From contig JAEEXV010000276.1 of NCBI GenBank assembly GCA_016287975.1, positions 1 to 35,988 on the forward strand: a DNA stretch of 35,988 nucleotides, given 5' to 3'. The notes below the pieces were generated by a model. The model saw only the letters and a list, made by a program, of their open reading frames with translations, made no database searches and was not told the DNA's origin. This document shows positions 18,054-26,686 of the stretch, one piece after another (position 1 is the stretch's first letter; every line of letters begins with the position of its first letter). Source of the DNA: Lentisphaeria bacterium. GTDB lineage: Bacteria > Verrucomicrobiota > Lentisphaeria > Oligosphaerales > Oligosphaeraceae. A program made the position numbers and the translations under genes.

Positions 18054-19457
18054 ATGATCCGCTTCTATAACTCCCTCTCGCACCAGACCGAGGAACTCGC
18101 CCCGCTCGTTCCAGGGCAGATCGGCCTCTACACCTGCGGCCCGACCGTCTACAACTTCGCCCACATCGGGAACTTCCGCTGCTACGCCTTCGAGGACCTC
18201 CTCAAGCGCACCCTCGCCGCCTCGGGCCTGAAGGTCAAGCACGTCATGAACCTCACCGACGTCGACGACAAGACCATCCGAGGCTCCCGCGCCGAAAACC
18301 TCCCCCTGCGACAGTTCACCCAGCGCTACAAGGACGCCTTCCACCAGGACATCCACACCCTCCGCATCGTCCCCGCCGACGTCTATCCCGCCGCCACCGA
18401 GACCATCCCCGAGATGATCGAACTTATCCAGAAACTCTTCGACAAGGGCCTGGCCTACCAGGCCGACGACAAGTCCGTCTACTTCTCCATCGCCAAATGG
18501 CCCAAGTACGGCCAGCTCGTCCGCCTCGACCGCGACAACATGCGCGCAGGCGTCCGCATCAAACTGGACGAATACGCCAAGGATTCCGTCGCCGACTTCG
18601 CCCTCTGGAAGGCGTGGGACGAGGCCGACGGCGACGTCTGGTGGGATTCGCCCTGGGGCCGCGGCCGCCCAGGCTGGCACATCGAGTGCTCCGCCATGTC
18701 CTCCAAGTATCTCGGCCCCACCTTCGACATCCACTGCGGCGGCATCGACAACATGTTCCCCCACCACGAGGACGAGATCGCCCAGTCCGAGGCCGCCAAC
18801 GGCTGCACCTTCGTGAAACTCTGGATGCACTGCGCGCACCTCGTCGTCGACGGCCAGAAGATGTCCAAGAGCCTCGGCAACTTCTACACCCTCAAGGACG
18901 TCCTCGCCCGCGGCTACACTGGCCGCGAAATCCGCTACGTCCTCATCGGCACCCACTACCGCCAGTCCCTGAACTTCTCCTTCCAGGCCCTCGACGAGGC
19001 CCGCACCGCCCTCCAGCGCATCGACGCCTTCGTCGCCCGCCTCAAGGAGACCACCGCCCCTGGCGAGGCCAATCCCGCCGCCCTGGAACTCGCCGCCAAG
19101 GCGAAGGACGGCTTCCTCGCCGCCCTCCAGGACGACCTCAACATCTCCGCGGGCCTCGCCTGCCTCTTCGACTTCCTGCGCGACTGCAACCGCGAACTCG
19201 ACGCAGGCCGCTTCCACGCCGCCGACGCGCAGGCCGCCCTCCAGGCCCTCGCCGTCATGGACAGCATCCTCGCCGTCATGACCCCCGACGCCGCCGACAA
19301 CGCCGTGCCCGCCGAGGTCGTCCGCCTCGCCGAGGAGCGCGCCGCAGCGCGCAAGGCCAAGGACTGGGCGCAGGCCGATCGGCTCCGCGCCGAGATCGAG
19401 GCCGCGGGCTGGCTCGTCAAGGACACCCCGAAGGGGCCGCAGTTCATCAAGAAGTGA
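18054..19457 (+). CDS. cysS: Cysteinyl-tRNA synthetase
   Basis: A 467-residue class I synthetase that charges tRNA-Cys in the cytosol. The opening IRFYNSLSHQTEEL and the zinc ligand region YTCGPTVYNFAHIGNFR contain the HIGN (HIGH) motif. RPGWHIECSAMS, GGIDNMFPHHEDE and KMSKSLGNF follow as expected. The C-terminal anticodon-binding helices end in a lysine-rich tail. Length is normal. The start at 18054 matches the family start; the ORF extends upstream to 17931 without family-like sequence. The stop overlaps the next start by one base. Confidence 0.95.
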   Translation: MIRFYNSLSHQTEELAPLVPGQIGLYTCGPTVYNFAHIGNFRCYAFEDLLKRTLAASGLKVKHVMNLTDVDDKTIRGSRAENLPLRQFTQRYKDAFHQDIHTLRIVPADVYPAATETIPEMIELIQKLFDKGLAYQADDKSVYFSIAKWPKYGQLVRLDRDNMRAGVRIKLDEYAKDSVADFALWKAWDEADGDVWWDSPWGRGRPGWHIECSAMSSKYLGPTFDIHCGGIDNMFPHHEDEIAQSEAANGCTFVKLWMHCAHLVVDGQKMSKSLGNFYTLKDVLARGYTGREIRYVLIGTHYRQSLNFSFQALDEARTALQRIDAFVARLKETTAPGEANPAALELAAKAKDGFLAALQDDLNISAGLACLFDFLRDCNRELDAGRFHAADAQAALQALAVMDSILAVMTPDAADNAVPAEVVRLAEERAAARKAKDWAQADRLRAEIEAAGWLVKDTPKGPQFIKK

Positions 19458-20113
19458 TGGCGCTCGCGGAGGAACACGCCCGACGCCTGCGCGAAATCGC
19501 GCAGGCGCACCTGTCGGCGGACAACTCGTGCCACGACTGGGACCACACCCGCCGCGTGCTGGAGACCGCCCTCGCCATCGGCGCCGAGGAGGGCGCCGAC
19601 CTCGCCGTCCTCGAAGCCGCCGCCATCCTGCATGATATCGCGCGCCCCGAGGAGATGGCCGACCAGGGCCGCACCGACCACGCCGAGCGCGGCGCCGAAC
19701 TCGCCCGCGGCATCCTCGCGGCCGAGGCCATCGGCGCCCCCGCCTTCCGCGAACACGTCGCCCAGTGCATCCGCACCCACCGCTGGCGCTCCCGCTCAGG
19801 CGACGCCCCCGCCACCCTCGAAGCGAAGATCCTCTTCGACGCCGACAAGCTCGATTCCCTCGGCGCCATCGGCGTCGGCCGTTCCTTCCACTTCGCGGGA
19901 CAGACTGGCGCCCGCGTCCACAACACCGCCGAGGAGGCCCTTGCGGGCGAATCCTACGGCCGCGAGGACTCCGCCTACCGCGAGTTCCTCGTCAAAATCC
20001 AGTATCTCCCCGCCAGGATGCTGACCCCAGCAGGCCGACGCCTCGCCGCCCAGCGCCTCCAGTTCATGCGCGCATTCTTCGACGAACTCAACCGCGAGTG
20101 CTATCCCCAGTAA
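19457..20113 (+). CDS. HD-domain phosphohydrolase
   Basis: A 218-residue protein of the YedJ/YpgQ-like HD family, metal-dependent phosphohydrolases acting on nucleotides or related phosphates. The metal site is visible: H30 in CHDWDHTRRV, H59-D60 in ILHDIAR and D130 in FDADKLD. The ATG at 19457 shares its A with the TGA stop of cysS, so translation is probably coupled. The first residues are the usual helix before the HD core. The natural substrate is not predictable. Confidence 0.88.
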   Translation: MALAEEHARRLREIAQAHLSADNSCHDWDHTRRVLETALAIGAEEGADLAVLEAAAILHDIARPEEMADQGRTDHAERGAELARGILAAEAIGAPAFREHVAQCIRTHRWRSRSGDAPATLEAKILFDADKLDSLGAIGVGRSFHFAGQTGARVHNTAEEALAGESYGREDSAYREFLVKIQYLPARMLTPAGRRLAAQRLQFMRAFFDELNRECYPQ

Positions 20114-20135
20114 CCCCGAACAGATACCTTGCCAC

Positions 20136-22055
20136 ATGGAAATCCGCCGCCTGAATGCAACCGTGTCGGCGACCGCCGCCTTCGCCATCGAAGAACTGGA
20201 ACGGCATCTGGCGCCGTTCCACGCGGAGACGCGGATTGAACTGGAGACCTCGGCGGACGAACTGGCGCCAGGCGGTTTCACGCTGCAAGGCGATGAGCAG
20301 CGGGGATACCGTATCACCGGCGGCGATGACACGGGCGTGCTCTACGGTGCATACGCGCTGCTGGAACGCCTCGGCTTCCGCTGGTTCAGCCCCGACCCAT
20401 GGGATGTGGAACGCCCCGAGCGGCTGCAGTGGCCCGCGCTCGACCTCGCGGAGCAGCCACGCGCGCAACTGCGCGGCTTCTTCGCCGTGGAAAAACGCGA
20501 CACCGAAGCGTTCCTGCTGTGGATGGCGCGGCATCGGATGAACTTCTGGAGCGCGAACACCAATCATCCGGAACTCTGCCGCAAACTGGGGATGGTCCTG
20601 CGCGCAACCCCGCCCTCAGGAGCCCATCGCCTGATTGCGGACTACCTCCCCGCCCCACGCCACTTCGCGGCACACCCCGAATGGTTTGCCCTCATCGAGG
20701 GGAAACGCCGTGCCTGCCAGGAACGCGGCGACGCCGACAACTTCTGCTTCTCGAATGAAGAGGCGGGACGCGAATTGGCACGGGCCTTTGCGGACGAACT
20801 GACCGACGGACGCCTGAAGGACGCCGCCTTCGTCGCCGTCGCGCCCTTCGACAACGGCCGATGGTGCGAATGCGACCGCTGCCGCGCGCTCGGAAATCCC
20901 ATGCGCCAGTTCCTGCAGGTGGTCTGGCATTGCCAGCGCGAACTCAAACGCCGAGGCCGCCGCGTCACGCTGATCGTCTCCGCCTACCACGAGACCCTGA
21001 CCCCGCCTGACACGCCGCTGCCGCCAGACTTCGACTTCGCCTCGGTGCTCATCCAGTTCTTCTCCATCGAACGCTGCTATGCCCACGCTTTCGCCGACGA
21101 CAACTGCCCTGGAAATGCCCAGCTCAAAGAACTCCTTGGAAAATGGCGCGCAGACGGACGCTTCCGACTGCTGATCGGCGAATACTACAATGTCTCCACC
21201 TTCGCGTCCCTCGCATTCCCGCTCGACACCTTCATGGCGGAGGACATTGAATTCTACGCGCGGTGCGGCGCCTGCGCCTTCGACTACATGCACGTCAGCA
21301 CCGCCCTCTGGGGCGGCGTCCTCGCCCTCAACAACACCTCCTTCGCCGACGCGCTCTGGGGACGCGCAACCGACCGCGACGACTTCTTCGCGCGCCGCTA
21401 CCATGCGGCGGCCGTTGCGGCGCGCCGCTTCCATGAGTGCCTGCGGCAGGCTTTCGCCAACGCCAAATGCCTGAAGCACTACCAGGGACGCGGAACCGCC
21501 GCGGGAGTGAGGGAAGGCGGAAACCCCGTCAAATACCGCCTCGTGAGCAGGCTGCTTGAACCGCCTGCGGACGGCGAACTCTTCTACCCAGGGCATTTCG
21601 AATACGACCGCGATTGGCCTGGCGCGCCCTCCCTGTGCACGACCGTCCGAATGCTCGACGAGGCGGAGCAACTGCTCGCAAGCGCCGAATCGGCCGCCGT
21701 CGGGGACGCGGTGGTCCTGGAACGCCTCCGCATCGACCGACGGCGCTTCGACTACACCGCCGCCGTGACGCGATTCCTGCACGCCTTCGCCACCGTGCGC
21801 CTCGCGGAGGCCGCAGGGGATGGCGACGCCGCCCGCAAGGCCGCCGAACACCTGCGCGCCTATGGCGAGCCCCTGCGCCACGAAACCGAAATGATGCGGC
21901 ACATCCGCGCGGCGGGCGCCCCCAATCTCACGCTGTATGCCAACGGCCTCACCGTCACGCAGCTCCAGCGCCCATACGTCGATGTCATGGCGAAATACGC
22001 CCTCCCCGTCCCGCCTCTCACCCCCGCCGAACGCGGAGAGGTCGTGCAGGGATAG
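20136..22055 (+). CDS. DUF4838 domain protein, putative glycoside-related enzyme
   Basis: A 639-residue protein with no signal peptide or membrane segment. Residues about 1-100 resemble the alpha/beta domain that precedes GH20/GH67-type barrels (YRITGGDDTGVLYGAYALLERLGFRW). A barrel-like DUF4838 region then carries HPEWFALIEGKRR (180-192), a cysteine cluster CECDRC (244-249) and a C-terminal helical part. DUF4838 proteins cluster with carbohydrate degradation genes in PVC bacteria and Bacteroidota; a glycosidase-like activity is suspected, not proven. There is no clear ribosome site. It starts 22 bases after the HD gene and ends convergent with the GH28 gene. Confidence 0.8.
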   Translation: MEIRRLNATVSATAAFAIEELERHLAPFHAETRIELETSADELAPGGFTLQGDEQRGYRITGGDDTGVLYGAYALLERLGFRWFSPDPWDVERPERLQWPALDLAEQPRAQLRGFFAVEKRDTEAFLLWMARHRMNFWSANTNHPELCRKLGMVLRATPPSGAHRLIADYLPAPRHFAAHPEWFALIEGKRRACQERGDADNFCFSNEEAGRELARAFADELTDGRLKDAAFVAVAPFDNGRWCECDRCRALGNPMRQFLQVVWHCQRELKRRGRRVTLIVSAYHETLTPPDTPLPPDFDFASVLIQFFSIERCYAHAFADDNCPGNAQLKELLGKWRADGRFRLLIGEYYNVSTFASLAFPLDTFMAEDIEFYARCGACAFDYMHVSTALWGGVLALNNTSFADALWGRATDRDDFFARRYHAAAVAARRFHECLRQAFANAKCLKHYQGRGTAAGVREGGNPVKYRLVSRLLEPPADGELFYPGHFEYDRDWPGAPSLCTTVRMLDEAEQLLASAESAAVGDAVVLERLRIDRRRFDYTAAVTRFLHAFATVRLAEAAGDGDAARKAAEHLRAYGEPLRHETEMMRHIRAAGAPNLTLYANGLTVTQLQRPYVDVMAKYALPVPPLTPAERGEVVQG

Positions 22056-22156
22056 GCCCGCCGCCGATGCGTCCGCAGTCTCGCCCTTCCGCAAGCCGTC
22101 GCTGCGAGCGCATGTGTCCCACGTCCTTGCGAGGATCCGCCATATATGCCCCAGGC

Positions 22157-22176
22157 GCCGCAGTCCTGGCTGCGGC
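22157..22176. terminator. Stem-loop between convergent genes
   Basis: GCCGCAG (22157-22163) pairs perfectly with CTGCGGC (22170-22176) around a six-base loop. It lies just after the GH28 stop and after the DUF4838 gene, so it could serve both transcripts. No T-run follows on either strand, so it is only a candidate terminator. Confidence 0.35.
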
Positions 22177-22180
22177 GGCT

Positions 22181-23350
22181 TCAGGCCTCTGGCCGTGCCA
22201 CGGTTCCGTTTTGCTCCAGCGGCGCGCCCGCCGCGGTGCAGTTTCGGAATACGACGTGCCGCACGTGCTCCAACTGGGGGACGAGGTTGAAATCGACCTC
22301 GGAAAAGAGTACGTCCTGCACTGGGGCGAGCGGGGCGCCTTTGAGTTCCACGGCCGCGCCTCCATGCATGCGGACATGGGAGAAACTCAAGCCGCCATAG
22401 TGCCGCATGGTCTGGTCTGGGGCGAGACGCAGCAGCAGCGGACTGTTTTCCACCTGCATCGAGACATTCTGGAAGAGAATGCCCTCGATCCATTGCGAGG
22501 CCCCTGAATCCCTGAGTTCATGGCGGAAGTCTCGGTAGTGGGCGGGGCACTCCAGGGAGATGCCGTTCCGCCCCCGCATGACCAGATTGCCCAGCACGCA
22601 GTCGCGGATGTCTCCATCCAGCGGGCAGCCGATGCGGATGCACTGGCAGGAACTCTCAAGCGTGCAGTTGGACACGGTGATCTTCTCCGCGACAAAAGCG
22701 CGCACGGGATCCTTGCGGATGGCGCGGATCACGATGGCGTCGTCGCCAGTGCTCAGGTCGCAGTCGGATATGCGCACCTTGCGGCAACTGTCCAGATGGA
22801 TGCCGTCATTGTTCATCATGCGCGAATCCCCGCTGAGGGAAATGCCATGGATCACCATGTCTTCACAGCCTGCCAGCCAGAAACTCCAGCCAGGCGAATC
22901 CCGAAAGGCCATGTGTTCAATGAGAACCCGGCGGCATCCCGCCAACTGAAGCAATCGGGGACGCGGGAAATCCGGCTTGGGCCAGTGCCGAACGCCTTCT
23001 GGGCGGGCGACATGGTTGCGGGCATAGAACTCTGGCCCATGCAGGTCGATGATCCCCAGCCCCGTGATGGCAATGTTCTCCACCCCCGTCCCGACGAGGA
23101 GTGCCTTGCGGCTCTTTTCGGGGAAGTAGCCATCGAAGGATTCGCAGAGCGCATGCGAAAAGTCAGGGTAGTCCGCAATGTCAAGCGAACCGTGCAGACT
23201 GCTGCCAGGGGTGAAGTGCAACTCCACATTGCTGCGCAGATGGAGCGTCCCCGAAGTGAAACTCCCGTCCAGCACGACTCGGCCGCCGCCGGAAGCCGCC
23301 GCCGAATCCAGCGCCTGCTGGATCTCCCCTTGTTTTGCGTAGATATCCAT
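22181..23350 (-). CDS. GH28-type parallel beta-helix protein (polygalacturonase-like)
   Basis: A 389-residue beta-helix protein. The GH28 acids are present: NND at 180-182 and the D203-D204 pair in TGDDAIVI. The usual GHG is replaced by a QCIRIG stretch (236-241) and the RIK motif by NGISL (262-266), so activity on pectin may be altered or lost. There is no signal peptide, so it is predicted cytosolic. The start at 23350 is chosen because GGAAG lies seven bases upstream; 23356 and a GTG further up are alternatives with worse spacing. It follows the pseudopilin gene but behind a terminator. A role in intracellular uronide oligosaccharide breakdown is possible. Confidence 0.8.
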   Translation of the reverse strand: MDIYAKQGEIQQALDSAAASGGGRVVLDGSFTSGTLHLRSNVELHFTPGSSLHGSLDIADYPDFSHALCESFDGYFPEKSRKALLVGTGVENIAITGLGIIDLHGPEFYARNHVARPEGVRHWPKPDFPRPRLLQLAGCRRVLIEHMAFRDSPGWSFWLAGCEDMVIHGISLSGDSRMMNNDGIHLDSCRKVRISDCDLSTGDDAIVIRAIRKDPVRAFVAEKITVSNCTLESSCQCIRIGCPLDGDIRDCVLGNLVMRGRNGISLECPAHYRDFRHELRDSGASQWIEGILFQNVSMQVENSPLLLRLAPDQTMRHYGGLSFSHVRMHGGAAVELKGAPLAPVQDVLFSEVDFNLVPQLEHVRHVVFRNCTAAGAPLEQNGTVARPEA

Positions 23351-23398
23351 CCGCATTCTTCCGTGAATGCGACCCCGTCGGGAATGATTTTCCCCCCG

Positions 23399-23432
23399 AA
23401 AAACGTCGCGCGCCAGGCTTGACCTGGCGCGC
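23399..23432 (-). terminator. Rho-independent terminator of the pseudopilin gene
   Basis: On the minus strand, a perfect 10-base stem (arms GCGCGCCAGG and CCTGGCGCGC, 23408-23432) with a five-base loop is followed after GACG by TTTTT (23403-23399). It begins about 12 bases past the pseudopilin stop and precedes the GH28 start. Confidence 0.7.
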
Positions 23433-23443
23433 ACGCCTGAATG

Positions 23444-24178
23444 CTACAGGCGGATCTTGTCGACGTAGATGCCGACGGTCTTGGCGTAGCCGTAGGCGTA
23501 CGCGGAGCCCTCGCGCACCTGGTACGTGGAGACGTTCCCCGCCAGTTTCAGCGCGTTGGTATACCCAGGATGGTTGGACACGCCGTTCTGCCCATCGACT
23601 TGCGGATACGTATTCTTGTAATACGGGAAGAGGTCCGTGACGATGGCGTTCTCGCCGCGGTCGGTCGCGACATTGCAGCGTGCGGCCTGGATGCCGCCGT
23701 AGGCGTCACTGGGGTGGTGGCTCGTGGCGGGGCGGTTGATGAACCACCAGAAATAGGCACTCTGCGTACTGGGCAGTTTGAACGTCATGCTCGGGCAGCG
23801 GAAGAAGGTGTTGATTACCTTCTGGAAACCTTCATCCGACACGCTCTGCATCGTGATCTTCGGGAAATACCCGTTGATCGCCAGCAGATACGGGGTGTAG
23901 TCGGCATCGTAGCAGTAGTTGCCCTGCACCAGCACACACCCGTTGGCGTCACGCACCCTCTTGATCGCCACATGGTCGTTGTTGTCGCCCGCATACATGT
24001 GCATCGCCAACCCGATCTGCTTCAGGTTCGAAATGCACTTGATCGACTTCGCTTTTTCACGCGCCTTCGACAGCGCCGGCAGCAGCATCGCCGCCAGGAT
24101 CGCGATGATCGCGATCACCACCAGCAACTCAATCAGCGTGAATGCATGACGCCGAAAACTCGGCATGACTTTGTTCAT
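23444..24178 (-). CDS. Type II secretion/type IV pilin-like pseudopilin (DUF1559-like)
   Basis: A 244-residue protein with a class III prepilin signal: basic leader [12 protein letters not shown], processing site before [17 protein letters not shown], conserved glutamate at position 5 of the mature form, and the [23 protein letters not shown] helix continuation. The C-terminal globular part has paired cysteines and aromatic residues. This H-X9-DG-lacking type is massively expanded in Lentisphaerota and Planctomycetota, where its job is unclear but often linked to polysaccharide genes. The start at 24178 has GGAG eight bases upstream; the longer in-frame ORF to 24331 runs through the promoter. 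It has its own promoter and terminator, so is likely a single-gene transcript. Confidence 0.88.
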   Translation of the reverse strand: MNKVMPSFRRHAFTLIELLVVIAIIAILAAMLLPALSKAREKAKSIKCISNLKQIGLAMHMYAGDNNDHVAIKRVRDANGCVLVQGNYCYDADYTPYLLAINGYFPKITMQSVSDEGFQKVINTFFRCPSMTFKLPSTQSAYFWWFINRPATSHHPSDAYGGIQAARCNVATDRGENAIVTDLFPYYKNTYPQVDGQNGVSNHPGYTNALKLAGNVSTYQVREGSAYAYGYAKTVGIYVDKIRL

Positions 24179-24200
24179 GGTTGTTTCTCCTTGATTTTTC

Positions 24201-24217
24201 GGACGCGGACCGCGTCC
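24201..24217. promoter_or_regulatory. Palindrome in the pseudopilin leader
   Basis: GGACGCGG and CCGCGTCC form a perfect inverted repeat around one base. It lies between the predicted transcription start (about 24229) and the ribosome site of the pseudopilin gene, so it could be an operator or an mRNA hairpin. Confidence 0.4.
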
Positions 24218-24235
24218 ATGAATGTCTCTGCGGTA

Positions 24236-24264
24236 ATTATACGCACAGTCGGCATGTTTTTCAA
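24236..24264 (-). promoter_or_regulatory. Strong sigma-70-type promoter of the pseudopilin gene
   Basis: On the minus strand TTGAAA (24264-24259), a 17-base spacer and a perfect TATAAT (24241-24236) precede the pseudopilin gene by about 60 bases. It is the best promoter seen in the window. Confidence 0.75.
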
Positions 24265-24272
24265 GCCGACTG
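24246..24272. promoter_or_regulatory. Inverted repeat flanking the -35 box of the pseudopilin promoter
   Basis: CAGTCGGC (24246-24253) and GCCGACTG (24265-24272) are perfectly complementary across an 11-base gap that contains the -35 hexamer. One arm lies in the promoter spacer. This fits an operator for a dimeric regulator. Read on the plus strand it is followed by GCG and TTTTTT, so it could alternatively stop antisense transcription. Confidence 0.5.
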
Positions 24273-24300
24273 GCGTTTTTTCCCCCCCTGCATTCGTCCG

Positions 24301-25377
24301 CTACAGGCTCCCGATGGCCTTCACGAGCCACTCGATGTAACGATCAATGGATTCGAGTTCGACGCATTCGCCGCGCCCGTGGACATTCCTGCCGCGGACG
24401 CCCGTGATGGCGACGGGGACATTCCAGCCAACCATGTGGCGGGCGTCGGTGGCGCCGCACATGTCCTCGAAGCGGCACTCGCGGTCGGGGAAGACCTCCT
24501 GCATGGTCGCGAGCAGCCGCCGCATCAGCGGGGACTCGCGGTCGCAGAAGACTGGTTCGCAGCCGCGCGAGACCACGACCTCCAGGCCAGAAGCCGCCTT
24601 CACGAAGTCGATGATCTCCTCGCGCTTCGCGGGGTCGGTGTAGCGGCAGTTGATGGTCATGGACGCGGTGTCGGGCACCTGGTTCTCGGCGTGGCCGCCT
24701 TCGATCTGGCAGGCCGCCATCGTGACATGCCACACGTCGGCCTCGGAGGCCTGCGGCCACTGCCGAAACTGCCGCATCAGTTCGCCATAGCCCGCCAGCA
24801 ACTTGTCGATCGCGTTGTCGCCACGCCACGGCCTCGACGAATGGCAGGCCTTGCCGTGCGCGGTCAGGCGGAAGACCAGGATGCCCTTCTCGCGCGCGAC
24901 CAGCGTGCAGTCGCCGCCGTCCATCACCAGCCCCAGCGTCGTGGCCGCGTAGCCGCGCTTGACCATCGCCGCCGTCGTTTCGCCGCCGACCTCCTCGTCG
25001 GCGGTGAAGATGACGCCGATGCCAACGGGCGCGTCCTTGAGCCGAACGAGCGCCTCCGCGACGGCGACGGCATTGCCGAGGTCGTCGGAGGAGCCGCGCC
25101 CGTAGAGCCAGCCGTCCTGAATCGTCGGCGTGAACTGCTCCTCGTCGGCGGGGACGACATCGAGATGGACATTGAGGATGACCTCCTGCACCTTGCCAGG
25201 GCGGTTCGAGGCGAAGAGCACCTTGCGGTCCCCGCACTGCTCAAAGACGAGGTTCGCGATGCCGCGCGCGGCCAGCCAGTCGCGCATGCACTCCTGCGAG
25301 CGGCCGACCGCCGCCGCGTCATGCGACACCGCGCGGTTCCGAATCAATTGCTGCAGCAATTCCACATAGTCCTTCAT
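24301..25377 (-). CDS. M20-family metallopeptidase (ArgE/DapE-like)
   Basis: A 358-residue zinc hydrolase that cleaves small peptides or N-acyl amino acids in the cytosol. The metal and catalytic residues fit the family: H71 (NVHLDVVP), bridging D98 ([10 protein letters not shown]), catalytic E128 and ligand E129 (ADEEVGGE), D153 (MDGGD) and H333 (NVHGRGE). A dimerisation domain occupies about 165-275. The start overlaps the tilS stop (ATGA) and has an AGGAGG ribosome site within tilS. The exact substrate cannot be read from the sequence; a dipeptidase or deacylase is likely. Confidence 0.9.
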   Translation of the reverse strand: MKDYVELLQQLIRNRAVSHDAAAVGRSQECMRDWLAARGIANLVFEQCGDRKVLFASNRPGKVQEVILNVHLDVVPADEEQFTPTIQDGWLYGRGSSDDLGNAVAVAEALVRLKDAPVGIGVIFTADEEVGGETTAAMVKRGYAATTLGLVMDGGDCTLVAREKGILVFRLTAHGKACHSSRPWRGDNAIDKLLAGYGELMRQFRQWPQASEADVWHVTMAACQIEGGHAENQVPDTASMTINCRYTDPAKREEIIDFVKAASGLEVVVSRGCEPVFCDRESPLMRRLLATMQEVFPDRECRFEDMCGATDARHMVGWNVPVAITGVRGRNVHGRGECVELESIDRYIEWLVKAIGSL

Positions 25378-26660
25378 GGTTCTTCCTCCTGTGAAAAGGC
25401 CAGGCGCACGGCGGCTTCCCCGTCGGCGACCCGACCGAACTCCGCCCGGCACACGCCAGGCACCCAGATGATCTCGTCCCCCGCCAGCACCACTGGCCAG
25501 CCAGCCCGCCACTCCCGCAGCAATCCCGCGTCGGTGAACAAATCCTGCAATTTGCGGTGATGCGTGCCGCCGAACGGCCGCATGCGGTCGCCCGCGCGCC
25601 AGCCCCGAACGGTCAGTTCCCCTGGCAGCGCCGACGCCGCGAACCGCTCCGACACCCCCTCCCCGTCCAGCGCCAGCATCCCCGCCTGGATGCGCCGCGG
25701 CGCCCGCCGCCAATTCCAGGTCAGTTCCTGCAGCGGCTCCAGTTCCTCGGGCACCAGCCGAAGCCCCTTCGCCTCGACCAGCAGCGTCCGCCCGCCCCCC
25801 AGCGGCGCCCGCCACGTCCCGCTGCGATGTCCCAAATACCCGCGAATGCGCCCCAGCGTCGCCCGCGAGGGCGGCACGGGCAATCCCAGATACTGCCGCA
25901 AAGCGCGCGCCTGTACGGCTGGCGCCAGCGCCGCCCACTCGGCCGACGTGGGAGACGGGTGGGCCTCCAGCCACGCCGAGGCCTGCCCCTCGATGTATGC
26001 GGCGTCCTCGCCAAGCGCCTCCAGCGACGCCAGCATCCCCGAGTCCCCCCGAAGGATTTCGCGCGCCAGCGGCAGCAGCCGATTGCGGATGGCATTGCGG
26101 CGGCAGCCGCACTCCGCATTGGTCGCATCCACGCGCCAGTCGCAGACGCCCTTCCCCCGCAGATATTCCTCCAGTTCCGCCTTGCGGCACCAGAGCAGCG
26201 GCCGCAGCAGCGTCAGGCCATTGGCGAGGCGGCGTTCACGCCGCAGCCCAGTGAGGCCGCTGGCGTTGGAACCGCGCCCCAGCCGCAGGAACAACTCCTC
26301 CAGGCAGTCGTCGGCGTGGTGCGCGAGAAAGACCGGCCTGCCCTCGGCGAGCCGCACCCACGCTTCCAGCCGCAGCCGCCGCGCCGCCGTCTCGACGGAT
26401 TCCCCAGGACGCATCGCCTCGCGCACGTGCAGGTCCACGCGCCGAAACGGGATCTTCCGCTTCGCGCAGAAGCCGCGGCACCATTCCGCGTCGGCCTCGG
26501 CGGCCTCCCCGCGCAGATGATGCTGGAAATGCACCGCAGTCACCCGCCAGCCCCGACTGCGAAGCGCCAGAAGCAGCGCCGTGCTGTCCGCGCCGCCCGA
26601 GAAGCCGACAAGCGCCGCCTGCGGCACCCCCACGTCTCGGATGGCATCCTCTGGCGACAT
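25374..26660 (-). CDS. tilS: tRNA(Ile)-lysidine synthetase
   Basis: A 428-residue enzyme that converts cytidine 34 of the tRNA-Ile CAU anticodon to lysidine, so that it reads AUA. The N-type ATP pyrophosphatase loop SGGADST is at 21-27. HFQHHLRGEAAEAD, ESVETAARRLR and LAHHADDCLEELFLRLGRGS follow as in the family. The substrate-binding and C-terminal domains (GDRMRPFGGTHHRKLQDLFTD) are complete. Its last four bases overlap the M20 peptidase start. It lies 26 bases after yicC, across a short copy of the nonamer repeat. Confidence 0.93.
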   Translation of the reverse strand: MSPEDAIRDVGVPQAALVGFSGGADSTALLLALRSRGWRVTAVHFQHHLRGEAAEADAEWCRGFCAKRKIPFRRVDLHVREAMRPGESVETAARRLRLEAWVRLAEGRPVFLAHHADDCLEELFLRLGRGSNASGLTGLRRERRLANGLTLLRPLLWCRKAELEEYLRGKGVCDWRVDATNAECGCRRNAIRNRLLPLAREILRGDSGMLASLEALGEDAAYIEGQASAWLEAHPSPTSAEWAALAPAVQARALRQYLGLPVPPSRATLGRIRGYLGHRSGTWRAPLGGGRTLLVEAKGLRLVPEELEPLQELTWNWRRAPRRIQAGMLALDGEGVSERFAASALPGELTVRGWRAGDRMRPFGGTHHRKLQDLFTDAGLLREWRAGWPVVLAGDEIIWVPGVCRAEFGRVADGEAAVRLAFSQEEEP

Positions 26661-26686
26661 CGATGATCCCTTGAATCCCTTCCGCG
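26661..26686. repeat. Short nonamer repeat between yicC and tilS
   Basis: The 26-base gap contains about two ATCCCTTGA/ATCCCTTCC units of the same period-nine family as 33273-33551. On the transcribed strand they read as GAAGGG-type units. Confidence 0.5.

Noticed and set aside
24246..24281. Plus-strand Rho-independent terminator
   Set aside because: The hairpin plus T6 looks good, but no plus-strand gene precedes it; the operator reading is preferred, and the terminator is kept only as an alternative.
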